In this document: one piece after another, positions 1 to 12,037 of the stretch | How positions within the stretch are numbered: the first letter of the stretch is position 1 | How the letters are laid out: the number at the start of each line of letters is the position of its first letter | Assembly: GCA_023213395.1 (NCBI GenBank) | Contig: CM041465.1 | Location: forward strand, 248,813,741 to 248,877,740 | DNA from: Cycas panzhihuaensis | Lineage: Eukaryota > Cycadophyta | Direction of reading: 5' to 3' | DNA length: 64,000 nucleotides | Notes under the pieces: generated by a model | Seen by the model: the letters and a program-made list of their open reading frames with translations, nothing else | What the model was told of the DNA's origin: nothing | The model's database searches: none | Translations under genes and position numbers: made by a program

Positions 1-25
1 ATAAAATTTGGCATACACTAGGAAT

Positions 26-351
26 TGTTAGAAAACACAACTAAAACAAACAAGGTTGATCGGATCTTTCACATCAGGTAGATATCAAATAGAAACAAAT
101 CACATGAGACACCAGATTGCCATGGGAAACCCTCACAGGAGAAAACCCACAAATAATAATATTTCACATTATGACAAAATGATGATAATACAAAGTTTGA
201 CTTTGATCTATATTTATAGATCTAAAGTGCCAAATATAATTATAATTTATATCCATCAACTCGGTACACTCGAAAATATTCCTCCATATAATTAGGCACA
301 TAAATATGGAGGCTTACTTTACATTAGTAGGTATGGACACATTTTCTAATA
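26..351 (-). repeat. 3' LTR of element A
   Basis: It starts TGTTAGAAAA and ends TTTTCTAATA; the terminal CA is mutated to TA. It matches 11490-11816 over its whole length with many substitutions. The purine tract on the minus strand is the complement of 352-361 (TAAGAGGGGA) and directly precedes this LTR, which marks it as the 3' copy. Confidence 0.85.
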
Positions 352-1758
352 TCCCCTCTTAATGTAAATATGGGGTAATAAGGTTTATCATTGGGAATAG
401 ATCCCCTCTCAAGGATAACCTTACCCAACCCAATATACACGAATTTCAATGTGACAATCTTCAGTTTGAGCTTGGTGAATACATCCATAATTTAATCTCT
501 ACTTGGACAATCTTTAACCTGCATCTTCCCTTATTTGGATGTAATGGTGCTATGCCTTGTATGTGCTCAATTCTTTGGAAATACTCTAATAGAATTATAA
601 CCATACAACTCTCTCTACACCAGATACTTTGTCCATACAACTCAACCATATTCCTTTGACTAAGCCAAGAGGTTGAGCCACTTGAGCCATATGAATCACC
701 TCTTTGAGTCTTCATTAAGGAATACTGATATGATACAATACGATACCCAACTATCTGAAACTGCTAAAATAAATATCAAACAGACCAAAAGCAACATAAA
801 GACTAGTGCAAATGTCTCATCATACATTAATCCTTCTTCCTACTAAAGATCACATGTGCAACAAGTCTTCAAACTTGCAAACTAACTAGGTTCTTTGCTT
901 CAATACAACTCTCCATCATGACTTTGTACTCACTGGAACATTGGTATCTATCATAAGATTTTACTAGCATATTGATCCATGATCTTCAATCATCCTATAG
1001 GTCTTTAACTATCAATAGAAGATAGGTTTGTAATCCATGTCTACTTATTTAACAGCTCTTCATCGTCAATCTCTCACTAGATCTTGCTTCCATCTCAAGA
1101 ACAATGTTAGGTAAACAAACCTCCACACCTGCTGAATAATGACTTAGAAAAGTGAAGAAATAAAGGATAAAATTTGTAACCAAATGATACTAAGTATGAT
1201 ACGTCAATAACTCTTTAACTATATATCTAGACTAATCATAACACATTCCCTTACAGATCACACTATTTGTAAGTTAAACAACCCATAGTCTTCAAACTCT
1301 TGCAATCCCACTGCTACAATCTTAGTCTAAGATGTGTGCACTCTAATGCACTAAAGGAAATAAATGGAAGGCTTCTGACTTAGTCCAAACATACAACAAG
1401 AGGGGAATATATGCCACGAACAGTCATAATAGGGCTACCCATACCTGTCTGCTATAGCTTCTACCATCAAATCTATGGGAGGCAAACCAAAACATATACT
1501 AACCTCACCATCTACATCATAATACTCACCTGTAATATAACCTTACAAGCCAAATGTACATACCATGACAAAGGCATAACTAATTTTAAGGCATCTTGTC
1601 TTAGACCTTTCCATTCACACTTTAACTTTCATTAAACACTCTATCTTGATTCCACATCAGACCAGTTCATATATGCACCTATATTCAAACAACATTAAAC
1701 TAGGCCACAAACCTTATGCTATCATTAGTCTAACTAGCAAAGTATAATGGCCCATCAT
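352..1758 (-). other. Element A interior, 3' part
   Basis: About 1.4 kb between the A 3' LTR and the nested copia B. Open frames on both strands are short (up to 84 codons) and show no retroelement motif. I see no coding function. Confidence 0.6.
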
Positions 1759-1763
1759 CAACT

Positions 1764-2073
1764 TGAAGGAAGGATAAATCTAAGGAATAAATCTGACATG
1801 CACCCAATGGAAATGGAGAATAAAAAAGTGATAAAATAAGATATGAGAGCTAAGCTTGGAGGTGATAATATATAATGACTCCCTCCTTGAGATTTTACCT
1901 TTTATTATTGAGGGTGAGCATTAGGGTTAGGATTTTCCTACCTAATGACATAAACTTGAAATTACATCTAAATGCACATAAAGTGCATTTCACTAAAAGA
2001 CTAATGCTAATAATATATCCTATGGTCACTTAATTAATTTACTCAAATGACTTTGATACATTAACCTCTTTCA
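1764..2073 (-). repeat. 3' LTR of element B
   Basis: Bounded by TGAAGGAAGG and CCTCTTTCA on the plus strand and matching 9049-9360. The complement of 2074-2092 is a purine tract containing AAGAGGGGGAT, directly upstream of this LTR in the element's sense. Confidence 0.9.
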
Positions 2074-2580
2074 ATCCCCCTCTTAATGGTGGATGGTCAT
2101 TTTGAGAAAATCTATTCTATAAGGTCTTCATTTGAGCTTCATTATTACATTGAAATTCTAAATGACACTTTTGTGGGAAAACCCTCATGGAGAATAAAAA
2201 CCCATAGACTTTCTAAGATCTATAGCTCTTTTTATAAATAAAAATGGCTAAGGTGGCTCTTTGATATAGCCTGATAGTCAAGCAATTTAAATGTGTAGCT
2301 TAATTTGCTAAGTCTCCATATATCATTTGGTCATCCCTTATGCCCTTTTAGGTTTTCACAAGTTCTAATTTTCTAAAACTAATACAACCCTTATCCTTCT
2401 ATTCCCTCATAGGGTTTTCACAAATATGATAAAGCAAAGACTTACTCTTATTCTTCTTCACCCATAAGGGGTTTTCATAAATAAAATAGAGTGTGATAAT
2501 CATGTTGCTATCTTCTTTGATTAGTCAAAGATGGAGGCCCTAAGGTCGAGCTGTTTTTGGAACTGTTCAAACTTCACCTT

Positions 2581-2928
2581 CTACAACTGTTTGGTGAAGA
2601 TATTAGCTACTTGATCTACTCTGAGGAAGTATTCTAGTTGAATTATGATGCTATGAATAAGTTCTCTAATCCTGTAGAATTTCTTACTTATGTATTTAGT
2701 ACAATTATGAAATACTAGATTTTTTTCCATTTTGATTGCTGATTGATTATCCATACGAATACCGGTAGGACTTGTTTGGGTGATATTCAATGTTTCCAAT
2801 AATTTTCTAAGCCATATCACCTCTTTGCTAGTCTTAAAAGTAGCAATGTATTTAACTTCAGTAGTTGAATCAGCAACTATCTCTTGTCGTCTAGATCTCC
2901 ATGATATTGGTGCTATTCCAAGAAACAT
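2581..2928 (-). pseudogene. Copia RNase H (element B), 3' end of pol
   Basis: An open stretch of 115 codons. It carries the usual end of a copia polyprotein: the block EVKYIA at the RNase H start, IRMDNQSAI around the acidic active-site region, then TKYISKKFYRIREL, and VANIFTKQL close to the C-terminus. RNase H removes the RNA strand after minus-strand DNA synthesis. The frame is closed on its upstream side and separated from RT by a break, so it is a fragment of a dead pol gene. Assignment to copia RNase H is secure; activity is not expected. Confidence 0.9.
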
Positions 2929-3087
2929 TACATACCTAAATGTAGATCTTCCTATATATTTATCTCCTGCAAAGTCTGAGTTTGTGTATACAAAAGGCTT
3001 AAATTCATTATTAGGTTCATACAGCTGACCAAATTTATTGGTTGTCTTTAACTATTTTAATACTTGACATGTAGCCTACAAGTAATT

Positions 3088-4030
3088 CTACTTAGGATTT
3101 ATCTTAAATCGTATAAGAATACCGATAAAGTGTGTAATATCTGGCCTTATATTGATAGTGTAGATGAGACTACCTCCAAGTTTCCTATATAGTATTACAT
3201 ATGCCTCCCCAGTGTCGCCATCAACTAAGAGTTTGGTATTAGGATCCATAGGTAAATCCACTGGTTGAGCATCTTCTAACTGAAACTTGGTTAGAAAATC
3301 GTTGATGTATTTTTCTTTGGAGAGGAAATTTTTTTCATTCTTTTGTGTTACTTCAATTCCTAAGTAATATTTCATCAAACTAATGTTAGATAATTTGAAT
3401 GTTTTGCCAAGTTCCTTTTTTAGCTGGCTTATTACCTATTTACTATTACCCATTATTAGCATGTCATTCACAAAGATTATGAGATAAGTGACTTTATCCT
3501 TTTGGCACTTGATGAACAATGTTACATCAATATCTTGGTAGTCACAAATCTTGTATCCATGTTACCTCATTCTTTCAGATAACTTGGCAAACCAAGCACG
3601 AGGAGCTTGTTTAAGATCATATAAAGACTTTTTAAGCCTAGAAACCTGATGCTCTTGACCTTCAATCTCATATCCTTCTAACTAAGCCATGTAAATTTCT
3701 TCTTCAAGATCTTCATTGAGAAATGCAGTCTTAATATTGAGTTGATGGATTTTCCAACCCTATTGAACAGCCAAAGCTACAAGAGTTTTAATTGTAGGCC
3801 ACTTGGTTGTAGGTGCAAAGACTTTAATGTAGTTGATGCCTTCCCTTTATGTGAATCCTTTATCTACCAACCTCGCCTTGTGTTTTTTAAGGATGCCATC
3901 TTATCTATATTTATTTTTAAATACCCATTTATTTTGAACTACCTTTCTACCAAGTGGTAGATCAATGAACTCCCATGTACCATTTTTTATGAGAGATTGG
4001 TATTCTTCGTTCATTGCATTTATCCAAACT
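3088..4030 (-). pseudogene. Copia reverse transcriptase (element B)
   Basis: The downstream 96 codons (3088-3378) hold the RT blocks MMKYYLGIEVTQ and YRKLGGSLIY. Upstream, in broken minus-strand frames to about 4030, are the copia blocks LKKSLYDLKQ-like and AWFAKL-like. The catalytic YVDD box reads FVND near 3470, so the first catalytic aspartate is replaced. Several in-frame stops and frameshifts are present. It lies between the integrase linker and RNase H, as expected in copia. Confidence 0.85.
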
Positions 4031-4212
4031 GTATGTTTTATAGGTTCCTAGTACGAGAGGGGCTCTTCATTAAGAGTAAGGTGTAATTCTTCTAGTTTAA
4101 ACTTAGTATATAATGATTCCTAAATCCTTGCTTTATGGGCACTTTGAGTGCTAATTTTTCCCACCTCATCTGGTCGTATATCCTTATTGAGCTGGCATGC
4201 TTCACATGATCC

Positions 4213-4485
4213 TTAAGTTGGGAATGAAGTCCTTATTTTCTCAACTTCTTGATTTTCATCTTGTTTATTGAAATGATCATTTTGTGAGAAGGATATTGAT
4301 GCGTTTGAGAAAGATGGTCCTTGTACCACTATTTTACCTTTTTTAACTAATGGTAGAGATGATGATTTTTCTATAATGGCTTTGCCTTTATCAACTCTGT
4401 TATCTTTAAAGGATAGTGTTAGATGTGTATGCATTGGTTCAGAGTCACAACTTATATCCTCTAAGGCTCTATTATCAGCTTCCAA
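4213..4485 (-). pseudogene. Integrase-RT linker of copia pol (element B)
   Basis: A 90-codon open stretch rich in Ser, Lys, Asp and Glu with no folded-domain motif. It sits between the integrase C-terminal region and the start of RT, where copia polyproteins have a variable low-complexity linker. The call rests on position. Confidence 0.6.
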
Positions 4486-4589
4486 TATTTAGAGTAATTT
4501 ATGTCTGTCCCCCCCCTCCTCCTTTAAATTTTAGAATCTAAACATCATACTTGATAACATTATTATAGAGGCATGAGAGTATTTTGGAG

Positions 4590-5610
4590 TCTAATCTAAG
4601 CAACTAATCCTCTGTCTCTGCAAAAATGACATCTTTGGTAATGATGATTTTTCATTGTGAATATATAAAGACTTGATACCCTTTCTTATCCATAGGGTAT
4701 CTAACAAAGATGCCTTTAAGTGCCCTTAGCTGGAGTTTGTTTCAATCTGCATCTAGAATGTGGGTATAGCATGTAGAGCCAAAAATTTTGAAGTAGTGAA
4801 TAATGGGGGCTTGTCCTAACTACTTTTTATTAGGTGATTATCCTTCCTTTAATAGGCTAATAGAATTGATACAATAAACAACTATTCATATGGCTTTGGT
4901 CCATAGGTAGGAAGGTATATTTTTATATACCAACATAACTCCAGCCATGTTCACGATTGTCCTATTCATATACTCGGTAATTCCATTTTGTATGGGGTAC
5001 CTACTATTGTTGTTTGATATTTAATGTCATTGTCTTGAAGATAGATTTCAAACTCATGTGAGGTATATTCATCGCCATTATCAATTCGAAGATATCTAAG
5101 TTGATAACTTGACTCTTTTTTAGTGTAGGCTTTGAATTCTTTGAATACACGGAAGGCTTCATCTTTCTTATATAGAAAAGTTACCCATACTTTTCTAGTG
5201 AAATCATCAATGAAAGAGATATAATATAACTTTCCCTTCAGTAAAGGAATAGCCATTGGTCTACACAGATCATAGTGTACTAATTATAATGGATGACGTG
5301 ATTTCCATTAACTTTTGGAAAAGGGTTGTCAATGAGATTTGGCAATGATACAAACTTCACATTTAAAGGGCTTAGAGGAGATCTTTGGAATATTTGGAAG
5401 ACTGTTACAAATATCTCTAAGTCGATCAATGTAAACATAGCCCATGCAAGCATGTCAAAGAGCTTCTAGTGACAACATTGGGTGGGTCAAGATGGAGTTA
5501 AATGCAAATTCTTCATTGGCACAAGGGCTTTGGGCACAATGGGCTTCAAAAGATGGAGAGCTATTTAGTAGAAAGAGTTTGCTAGAGAGATGTCTAGTCA
5601 AGACCACTTG
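4590..5610 (-). pseudogene. Copia integrase with GAG-pre-integrase region (element B)
   Basis: The best open part (4966-5256, 96 codons) holds the integrase core block YYISFIDDFTRKVWV, then LRIDNGDEYTS around the second catalytic aspartate. Upstream at about 5330-5480 is CEVCIIAKS, the end of the zinc-binding HHCC region. Downstream to about 4600 are degraded blocks that match the copia C-terminal integrase region. Integrase inserts the cDNA into the chromosome. Stops interrupt the frame on both sides of the core. Confidence 0.88.
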
Positions 5611-5789
5611 ATTAGTTAGAGAGTAAATGACCTAGAGAGTCTGGTCATTTACGGTTACACTTAGATTAAATCCACAAGAGATAAGTATGGATAAGGAGAG
5701 TAGGTTTGGTTTAAGATTAGGTATATATAAGACATCAAGCAATGTAAATTCTCTTAAGCCTAGGAGTTTTAGGCCAATGTTACCAATTC

Positions 5790-5960
5790 CTTTAATAGGT
5801 TATTATGATTTATCAATTATATGAACAACTCCTTGAACATTTGAGTTAAATATTTGATATAGACTGTGATTACATGTCATATATTGAGTTCCTCCTATGT
5901 CTGTAATCCACTGTCTATCGATTGAAGCCATACTATTTGTAATTCTAATAGGGCTTGGTA
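5790..5960 (-). pseudogene. Copia aspartic protease remnant (element B)
   Basis: The minus-strand translation contains WITDIGGTQYMT, the decayed form of the copia protease active-site block (normally D-S/T-G-A-T-x-H-M). The Asp survives but Ser is replaced by Ile and His by Tyr. It lies between gag and integrase, the right place for copia PR. Confidence 0.75.
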
Positions 5961-6179
5961 TTGATGAAGGGAATTCACAAATGATATATCCACATTGAGC
6001 TTCAAAGTATCTCTTTAGTTGGTCAATGGTATTTGATATTGAAAATCCCTCAATTCTTTAAAAGTATACTTGTACAAAACCTGTACCATTAAAGGATTCT
6101 TCACAAGTTTCTTCAACATTATGAGCTCCATGTTTTGGTTGGAATTTTGTTAACTTATAAGTAGTAGTTCTACAGTCTT

Positions 6180-6990
6180 TTGTAAAGTATCATTTACGAT
6201 TATACTAATCATATATACTAGTTTGATTGCTAGTCCCTGAAGAGGTACTAATTTGTCTTGACTGTCTTACTCTTTATTGAAGTGACCCTTGGCCTTGAGA
6301 CTGTCAAGGCTATGACTAAGGGTTTGGTTAACCTTACAAATAATTTTCCAAGTTTTGTCCTCTTCTTCTTGCTTGATTGTTTCCTCTGCCATGAGAGGGA
6401 CCTTGATTTTTTATGTAGCAAGCTTCTTCTTCCACCTCAAAGGTTACATCTAGAAGAGATTTAGAGGCTATAAAGTCGGTATCAAAGGTCTTGTCAAATG
6501 CTTCGAAATTGAGTATCTTCAATGTTCCACTAGATTAAAGACTTCCAAGCAAGTTTTTATAATCAATGACACGTAAACATGATTGAATTAAGAATGCCCA
6601 AGTGATACATTGGGTCTTAAAATCTTTATCAATTATTTGTTTTATTAGTCAAAGGAGATTTATTATCTCATGAGCTCATCCCTTCTACATTTTTAATTTG
6701 TTTATTTTCAGAACAAGATTAACAAATTCTAAATCTAACTTGGTATCAAAGTTCTTTTTTAGAACTTCAAGGACCTTCCAAGCTATATTACGTTGCTCTT
6801 CATTAATCAAGTTATGCAATGAGTGATCAGTAACCAATAGAATTCCTACATAAATCTTTTCATCATCTATCTCCCATTATAGTTTGGTTGCAACATCTGT
6901 AGGAGCTATTGGAATGGATCCACCAGAAGCAGATGTTATAGCTATTATAAGTATAATGGATGTAGGTTGCAAGTGGGCTTTCCAAAGGCC
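6180..6990 (-). pseudogene. Copia gag remnant with zinc knuckle (element B)
   Basis: The minus-strand sequence shows a basic region (6334-6522, with HGRGNNQARRRG) followed near 6180-6240 by YFTKDCRTTT, the tail of a CCHC knuckle whose first two cysteines have become tyrosine or been lost. Upstream frames to about 6990 fit a copia gag (UBN2-like) by position but are broken by stops. Gag would form the particle and bind RNA. Confidence 0.65.
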
Positions 6991-7100
6991 TTCATACTTT
7001 GTAGCATTTTTAACTCCTGTGTACCATAAATCTCAATTTCTTTGCTTTTCAATATGTAGTTGACATTCTTCTTAAATTGAAATGATTTGGTGATGATGAA

Positions 7101-7166
7101 GAAGTAGAAGAGATAATAGAAGTATGTGTCACTGAAGTAGAAGAGATAATAGAAGTATGAGTCACT
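7101..7166 (+). repeat. 33-bp tandem duplication
   Basis: Two adjacent 33-bp units (7101-7133 and 7134-7166) differ at one base. The length is a multiple of three, so on the minus strand it repeats an 11-residue block (SDxYFYYLFYF) in frame within an open stretch at 6945-7193, at or just before the gag start of element B. Confidence 0.9.
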
Positions 7167-7199
7167 GACACATGTGGTTAGTACACCTGACACAACAGG

Positions 7200-9033
7200 G
7201 ATATAGAAATGAATACTATGATGAGAAGCAAGTAATAATTAAATATTTTTCAACAACTGTGAAAAATGAGTATAAGCAATAATGTAAGAATAAGGCCTAA
7301 TATAGAGCTGACAAAGGGTGGTGATGTGTCATGCTACTAACCTCTAACTTATGTCCAAATATAGGTGAGGTTTTCATGCCTAAGGCTTCTAGTATACGAT
7401 TAGGGCCTTCACCCGTGATATCTACACCTGTGCTTGGTAATGAAATCCAAGTGACAATGGAGTCCAAGTACTCTCAGTTCACTAATGAGTATCTATATAT
7501 CTCCTCTAAAGAGTTAAATAGTATGTGTGTATCCCACAACTATGATGGATATTGGATTGGTTTAATTTTAATCTTACATTAAGGTTTTCATTTTTTTCAA
7601 GTGGTTATTAGAATTATCCATGATTATAGGCCATATGTATAGCTAACCTGTCCATCCACCACTATTCTGGTCATCACCAGATTCAGTATGAAACTCATAC
7701 CTCCCTTAGGGCCCAGACTTCGGCCAACCATAGTCTATTTCAACTAAGTCAAGAATTGGTGGTATAAATCATACAAATGAGATTCTTTTTAGGAATAATG
7801 TAAGTTATTTCTAAATAACTAAAAACTAAAATAGAAAGTTGTCAAATATGCTTACTTTTCTTTCATGCTTGCTTTGTTGTTGTTATTACTTTATGTGATG
7901 CTTTATGCTATGTGTGCAAATAGAAAAAGCATGCTAGATTTAGCAGGGGAACTGGATGTTGCTTCTGATCTAAGGTTTCCCTTGCTTTAGTACAATGTTT
8001 CTAAATATATTTTTAGAAATTTCAATACAAAATCCATAAATGGCTAAAAAGCAAATCAACTTACCACTAAAATATTAATTTTTATAAATCTAGATGCATG
8101 TTATTTTGTCTTATTTTGTGAGTTTTTTCACAAACTTTATAAATAATAATAAATGGCCAAAATTTTCTAAAAATTACAAATATGAAGGCCTAAATGATGG
8201 AATTTAAATTTATGGTAGAAAAAAAAAAGTGTTTAGAATATTATTTTCAATAGAGTAGTGAAGTCAAATTTCTGAAAAGGCGTAAAATATTTTTACCTAC
8301 AAAAAATATAAAAGCTGAATCTTACCAGATCCACTATCTTAGAATCTGAACTTCAGTATGCCAAAAGTTACATCTTAACATGTACATCAACTTTTCCTTT
8401 TATACCATATTTAAAATTAGCCAAAAAACTACTTGAAATGCCCTCATAATATTTTTTGTAGGGTTAAGAAGGTAAATTCAATATCCGTGAGAAAATTGCA
8501 AAGATCTCACTAACCAGTGGATGAAATTTAATGAGATTTATCTTAAAATGATCCTAAGACATAAATCTACTAGATCCCTAAAAAATAAATTCAGATTTTT
8601 AGTTTATGTTTAAAGGATTTCATTGAGAAAATTATCTTAAGTCACTTATTCGTAAATTTTAACCTTTTATTTCAGCTAAAAATCGTTGTTTCAAGTTGAA
8701 TCTAAAGCTACTCTAGAAGACAAAAATGACCCTCTTAGTAAGAAAATCCTACACACCAAATTTTATTAAAATTTGAGATAGTCAAAATTTTCTTAAAATT
8801 TTAGGCCTTTAATGCTTCTGAGATTGTTTCGATAACCAAATGGCTTAAAAAACTTGTATTTTTCACCTCTAAAATTTTATACATATAGAGAAAGTAGAGA
8901 CATATGAAGTAATATAATTTTAAGTTTTCAAAATTTTAAAAATAATGAGTGCACTCTCAATACTTTACATTAAAGATGAAGGACATGTAAAATGACTCCA
9001 TGCAAGTAGAATGGAGTGAATAGATCCCTTTCT
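7200..9033 (-). other. Long leader of element B, unassigned
   Basis: About 1.8 kb between the PBS and the gag region. A copia leader is usually shorter. I see no gag, no second LTR pair and no host domain. The part at 7330-7760 is less AT-rich than the rest. It may be a long leader, a captured sequence or an old insertion. Confidence 0.4.
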
Positions 9034-9046
9034 AACTCTGATACCA
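9034..9046 (-). other. PBS of element B (tRNA-iMet type)
   Basis: On the minus strand this reads TGGTATCAGAGTT. It is separated by two bases from the 5' LTR. TGGTATCAGAG is complementary to the 3' end of plant initiator methionine tRNA. Confidence 0.9.
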
Positions 9047-9048
9047 CA

Positions 9049-9360
9049 TGAAGGAAGGATGGATATAGAGAATAAATCACTCACACATACACAATGGCAA
9101 TGGAGAATGAAAAAGAGATGAAACATGATATGAGAGTTAATCTTAGAGGTGAGAATGAATAATGACTTCCTCCTTGAGATTTCATCTTTTATTATTGAGG
9201 GTGAGTATTAGGGTTAAGATTTTCTTGCCTAATGACATGAATCCAAATTTATATCTAAATACACATACATTGTATTTCACTAAGAGACTAATGCTAATAA
9301 TATATCCTAAGGTCACTTAATTAATCTACACAAATGACCTTGATACATTAGCCTCTTTCA
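9049..9360 (-). repeat. 5' LTR of element B
   Basis: Matches 1764-2073 end to end, starting TGAAGGAAGG and ending CCTCTTTCA, followed by the target duplication caact. Confidence 0.9.
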
Positions 9361-9365
9361 CAACT

Positions 9366-11476
9366 AACAACCACTCATACGAGCAAATTATAAACTTTAT
9401 CACCTTATATACATCTGATGCAACATAACTCAAATATAAATGAATAAACCACACTCATTTCACAAGACAAACCACATAAACATAAACTTTATGCAATGGT
9501 TTATATCACACTAAAACAGTAATAGAGTTTGCATTAAATTACAATTAAGGTATCTCATATTTTTCTTCGCCCATCTCTCGCCCAATCTTGCCCTCAAACT
9601 CGAGCCTAGAAACTCACCCAACATACGCCAATCTTGCCAATGTAATACACATGCAACAAGTACTACATCACCACCTCATATCATCATTAGTAAAGCATAC
9701 TTAACACACTCTCTTTAAATCAAATCAGGTCACTAACATCACCCATCTAACTCTCCCATATAATCACATGCTAAATAACCTCATCATGCCTCATGCCATC
9801 CATTAACTTTCTCATGAAAAATACATGCAAGAAAGCACTTAACCACCATATCACCAACATACTTCTTAAGCATACCTCATGATTCAACCCATTCATACAT
9901 CACCATTAAAAAACATGCCCCCTTAGTGATGAAAAAATGCATTGAAGAAAAGTCCATAGATGCTTATATACCATTGCAAAACTTCATATCAAAGCTTCTT
10001 CACAAAGATCTCCTTAATTATAACTTTAATATGACTTTTAATAAAGTATAAGAAGGAATATCAATGGACAACTTCATGAGAATAACTTATGCAAAAGGTA
10101 AAAGGCTTTATAAGATATATGACCTATCATATATCAAATGATTTTAAAATGTGACTTAAATATCATAGATGACTTTATGAATCATCAAATGCCATTAAAT
10201 ATGCATCAAAGGTAACTATATATTTGATGAATATAAATCAAGGTGATTAATAAAGTTAGAGGTAAACTATCTTAAAAAATGGTGACTATGCTAAACAAAT
10301 ATCAAGGGCGAATTCAATATCAATGTAGACCAGAATATGTCACGCAGACTTATTCAGTTGAAGGTATTATGGCTACATGTCTACAATATAATCACACAAG
10401 GCATTTATCAATAATCACGCAGTTTGGTATACATGTGAATTCAGGCAAAAATACATCACACAGATGACTAAAAAATACACATGTAGGACACTATCATTAT
10501 GATAAGCTAGTTTATCTTATTACGTAGAGGAACCAGTGAAATATATAAATAATCATGGGTGATGTCAATTATCCAACACATGCAGATGAAATACATACAT
10601 TGATTATAATATCTTAACACGTGGGTGATGTTGCATCATGCAGACAAATATATATCACTTGGAATGTAATGTAGGCTGTAAATTATTCATAGGAGACATC
10701 AAATTACGAGCGACAAGAAGATATACATTATGTAAGTAATCTTTAAACATCATGGGTGAATAAATTATGCTACAACAGGCACTCACAGAGCATATAATAT
10801 GTAACTGCAAGTATTATCACGCAACTCTTAATACAAAGGCATAATATTTTCCATCATCGGCTAATAGACAACAAGTAATATTTTAGATGGACAATGCTTA
10901 TATAAATACATGAGTTACATATACTCTTAAATGACTCAAACTATTGACAGAGTATTTGGGTAATAGAGATATACCACAACTATCAATTATTAACAGTATG
11001 CACGAAGGCCATAACAAAGTAATAAGACTCAAAATATAATATTCAAACCTTAAATTTAAGTGGGTAATAAATATATTAAGCATACCTTTGTATTATTACC
11101 GTATTATCATTTCACAACTCTACAACTAACCTGCTAGGGTTTTGCACTCTCCCGCTAGCAACAGAGGGCTAGCAATCATCTCTAGGGCATGCAAACTTAG
11201 TGGCATCATCAAACAAGGATCTGGCACCTTTAGCAGGCTTAAACAACACTTACATGGCTAGAAACGGAATCAAAAACTCATCCACACACCTCCATATAGC
11301 TCAAAATACCTACAGACAATGACAAAAGGCTCATGAGATCTACCAACGATCATCTATACCACTGTGGCTATTCTATAGGGTCATCAAGCATGCCAATCCA
11401 TTAAGGGAAAGCCAACATGACCCGGCACTATCGTTTGGACCTCTAATAATGATCATCTACATGTGCATGACCTACA
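9366..11476 (-). other. Element A interior, 5' part
   Basis: About 2.1 kb of A/T-rich DNA between nested element B and the A PBS, without a convincing coding frame. From about 10,338 to 10,824 a short motif of the form CAYGCAG, or a one-base variant (CACACAG, CACGCAA), recurs about six times at irregular spacing. Possible leader or packaging sequence; no function can be shown. Confidence 0.5.
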
Positions 11477-11489
11477 AGCTCTGATACCA
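11477..11489 (-). other. PBS of element A (tRNA-iMet type)
   Basis: The minus strand reads TGGTATCAGAGCT, directly abutting the LTR. It matches the initiator methionine tRNA 3' end and sets the orientation of element A. Confidence 0.9.
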
Positions 11490-11816
11490 TTTTAGAAAAC
11501 GTAACTAAAGCAAACAAAATCAAAAAGATCTTTCACATTAGGCAGATATCAAGTATGAACAGATTGCATGGGATACCAGATTATCGTCGGAAACCCTTAT
11601 GGGTAAAAAACCCACAAATAATAATATTTCACATTATGACAAAATGATAATGATATAAAGTTTGATATTGATCTATATTTGTAGATCTAAAGTGCCAAAT
11701 ATAATTATAATTTACATCGATAAGCTCACTACACTTGGGAATATTCCTCCACATAATTAGGCACATAAATAGGAAGTCTCAGTTTATATTAGTAGGTATT
11801 GACACATTTTCTAACA
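11490..11816 (-). repeat. 5' LTR of element A
   Basis: Full-length match to 26-351. The first dinucleotide TG has become TT; the other end is the intact TTTTCTAACA. Followed by agaat, the partner of ggaat at 21-25. Confidence 0.88.
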
Positions 11817-11821
11817 AGAAT

Positions 11822-12037
11822 ATTCCACTTTAAGTAAACTTTATTTTCTAAATTTTATCTTAAGTGTTTTTTCATCATTAATTCATCATTTCTTATAGAA
11901 AAACACATTATTTTTTCTTTTTAACTTAGATAAACATATAAAAAAAAAAATTAAGTGTGTTTATCAAATTAAAAAAATGTATTCTAAGTCATTTAGAGTA
12001 TAATTAGTGAACAATTCACGTTTGTATATGTTTTTAA
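11822..12037 (+). mobile_element. Leader fragment of host element E
   Basis: This 216-bp AT-rich spacer lies between two complete nested elements (A on the left, C on the right). Because both have target duplications, the spacer must belong to what they inserted into. The best candidate is the leader of plus-strand copia E, which resumes at 28703. I could not align it convincingly to a second copy. Confidence 0.5.

Larger units (their letters stand above)
1764..9360 (-). mobile_element. Element B: complete but decayed Ty1/copia element
   Basis: Paired ~311-bp LTRs lie at 1764-2073 and 9049-9360. A tRNA-iMet-type PBS lies beside the right LTR and a purine tract beside the left one, so the element is on the minus strand. 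Perfect 5-bp target duplications, caact, occur at 1759-1763 and 9361-9365. The minus-strand order gag, PR, IN, RT, RNase H is that of Ty1/copia. All domains carry stops or frameshifts. It is inserted in element A. A relative, element L, enters at the right end of the window. Confidence 0.93.
26..11816 (-). mobile_element. Element A: non-coding LTR retrotransposon carrying nested copia B
   Basis: Two similar ~326-bp repeats (26-351 and 11490-11816) share the inverted termini TGTTAGAAAA and TTTTCTAACA. A PBS abuts the right copy on the minus strand and a purine tract abuts the left copy, so the element reads right to left. The flanks are ggaat (21-25) and agaat (11817-11821), a 5-bp target duplication with one mismatch. 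Without nested element B the interior is about 3.5 kb and I find no gag or pol in it, so A is a large non-autonomous derivative that would have needed proteins from another element. Confidence 0.85.
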
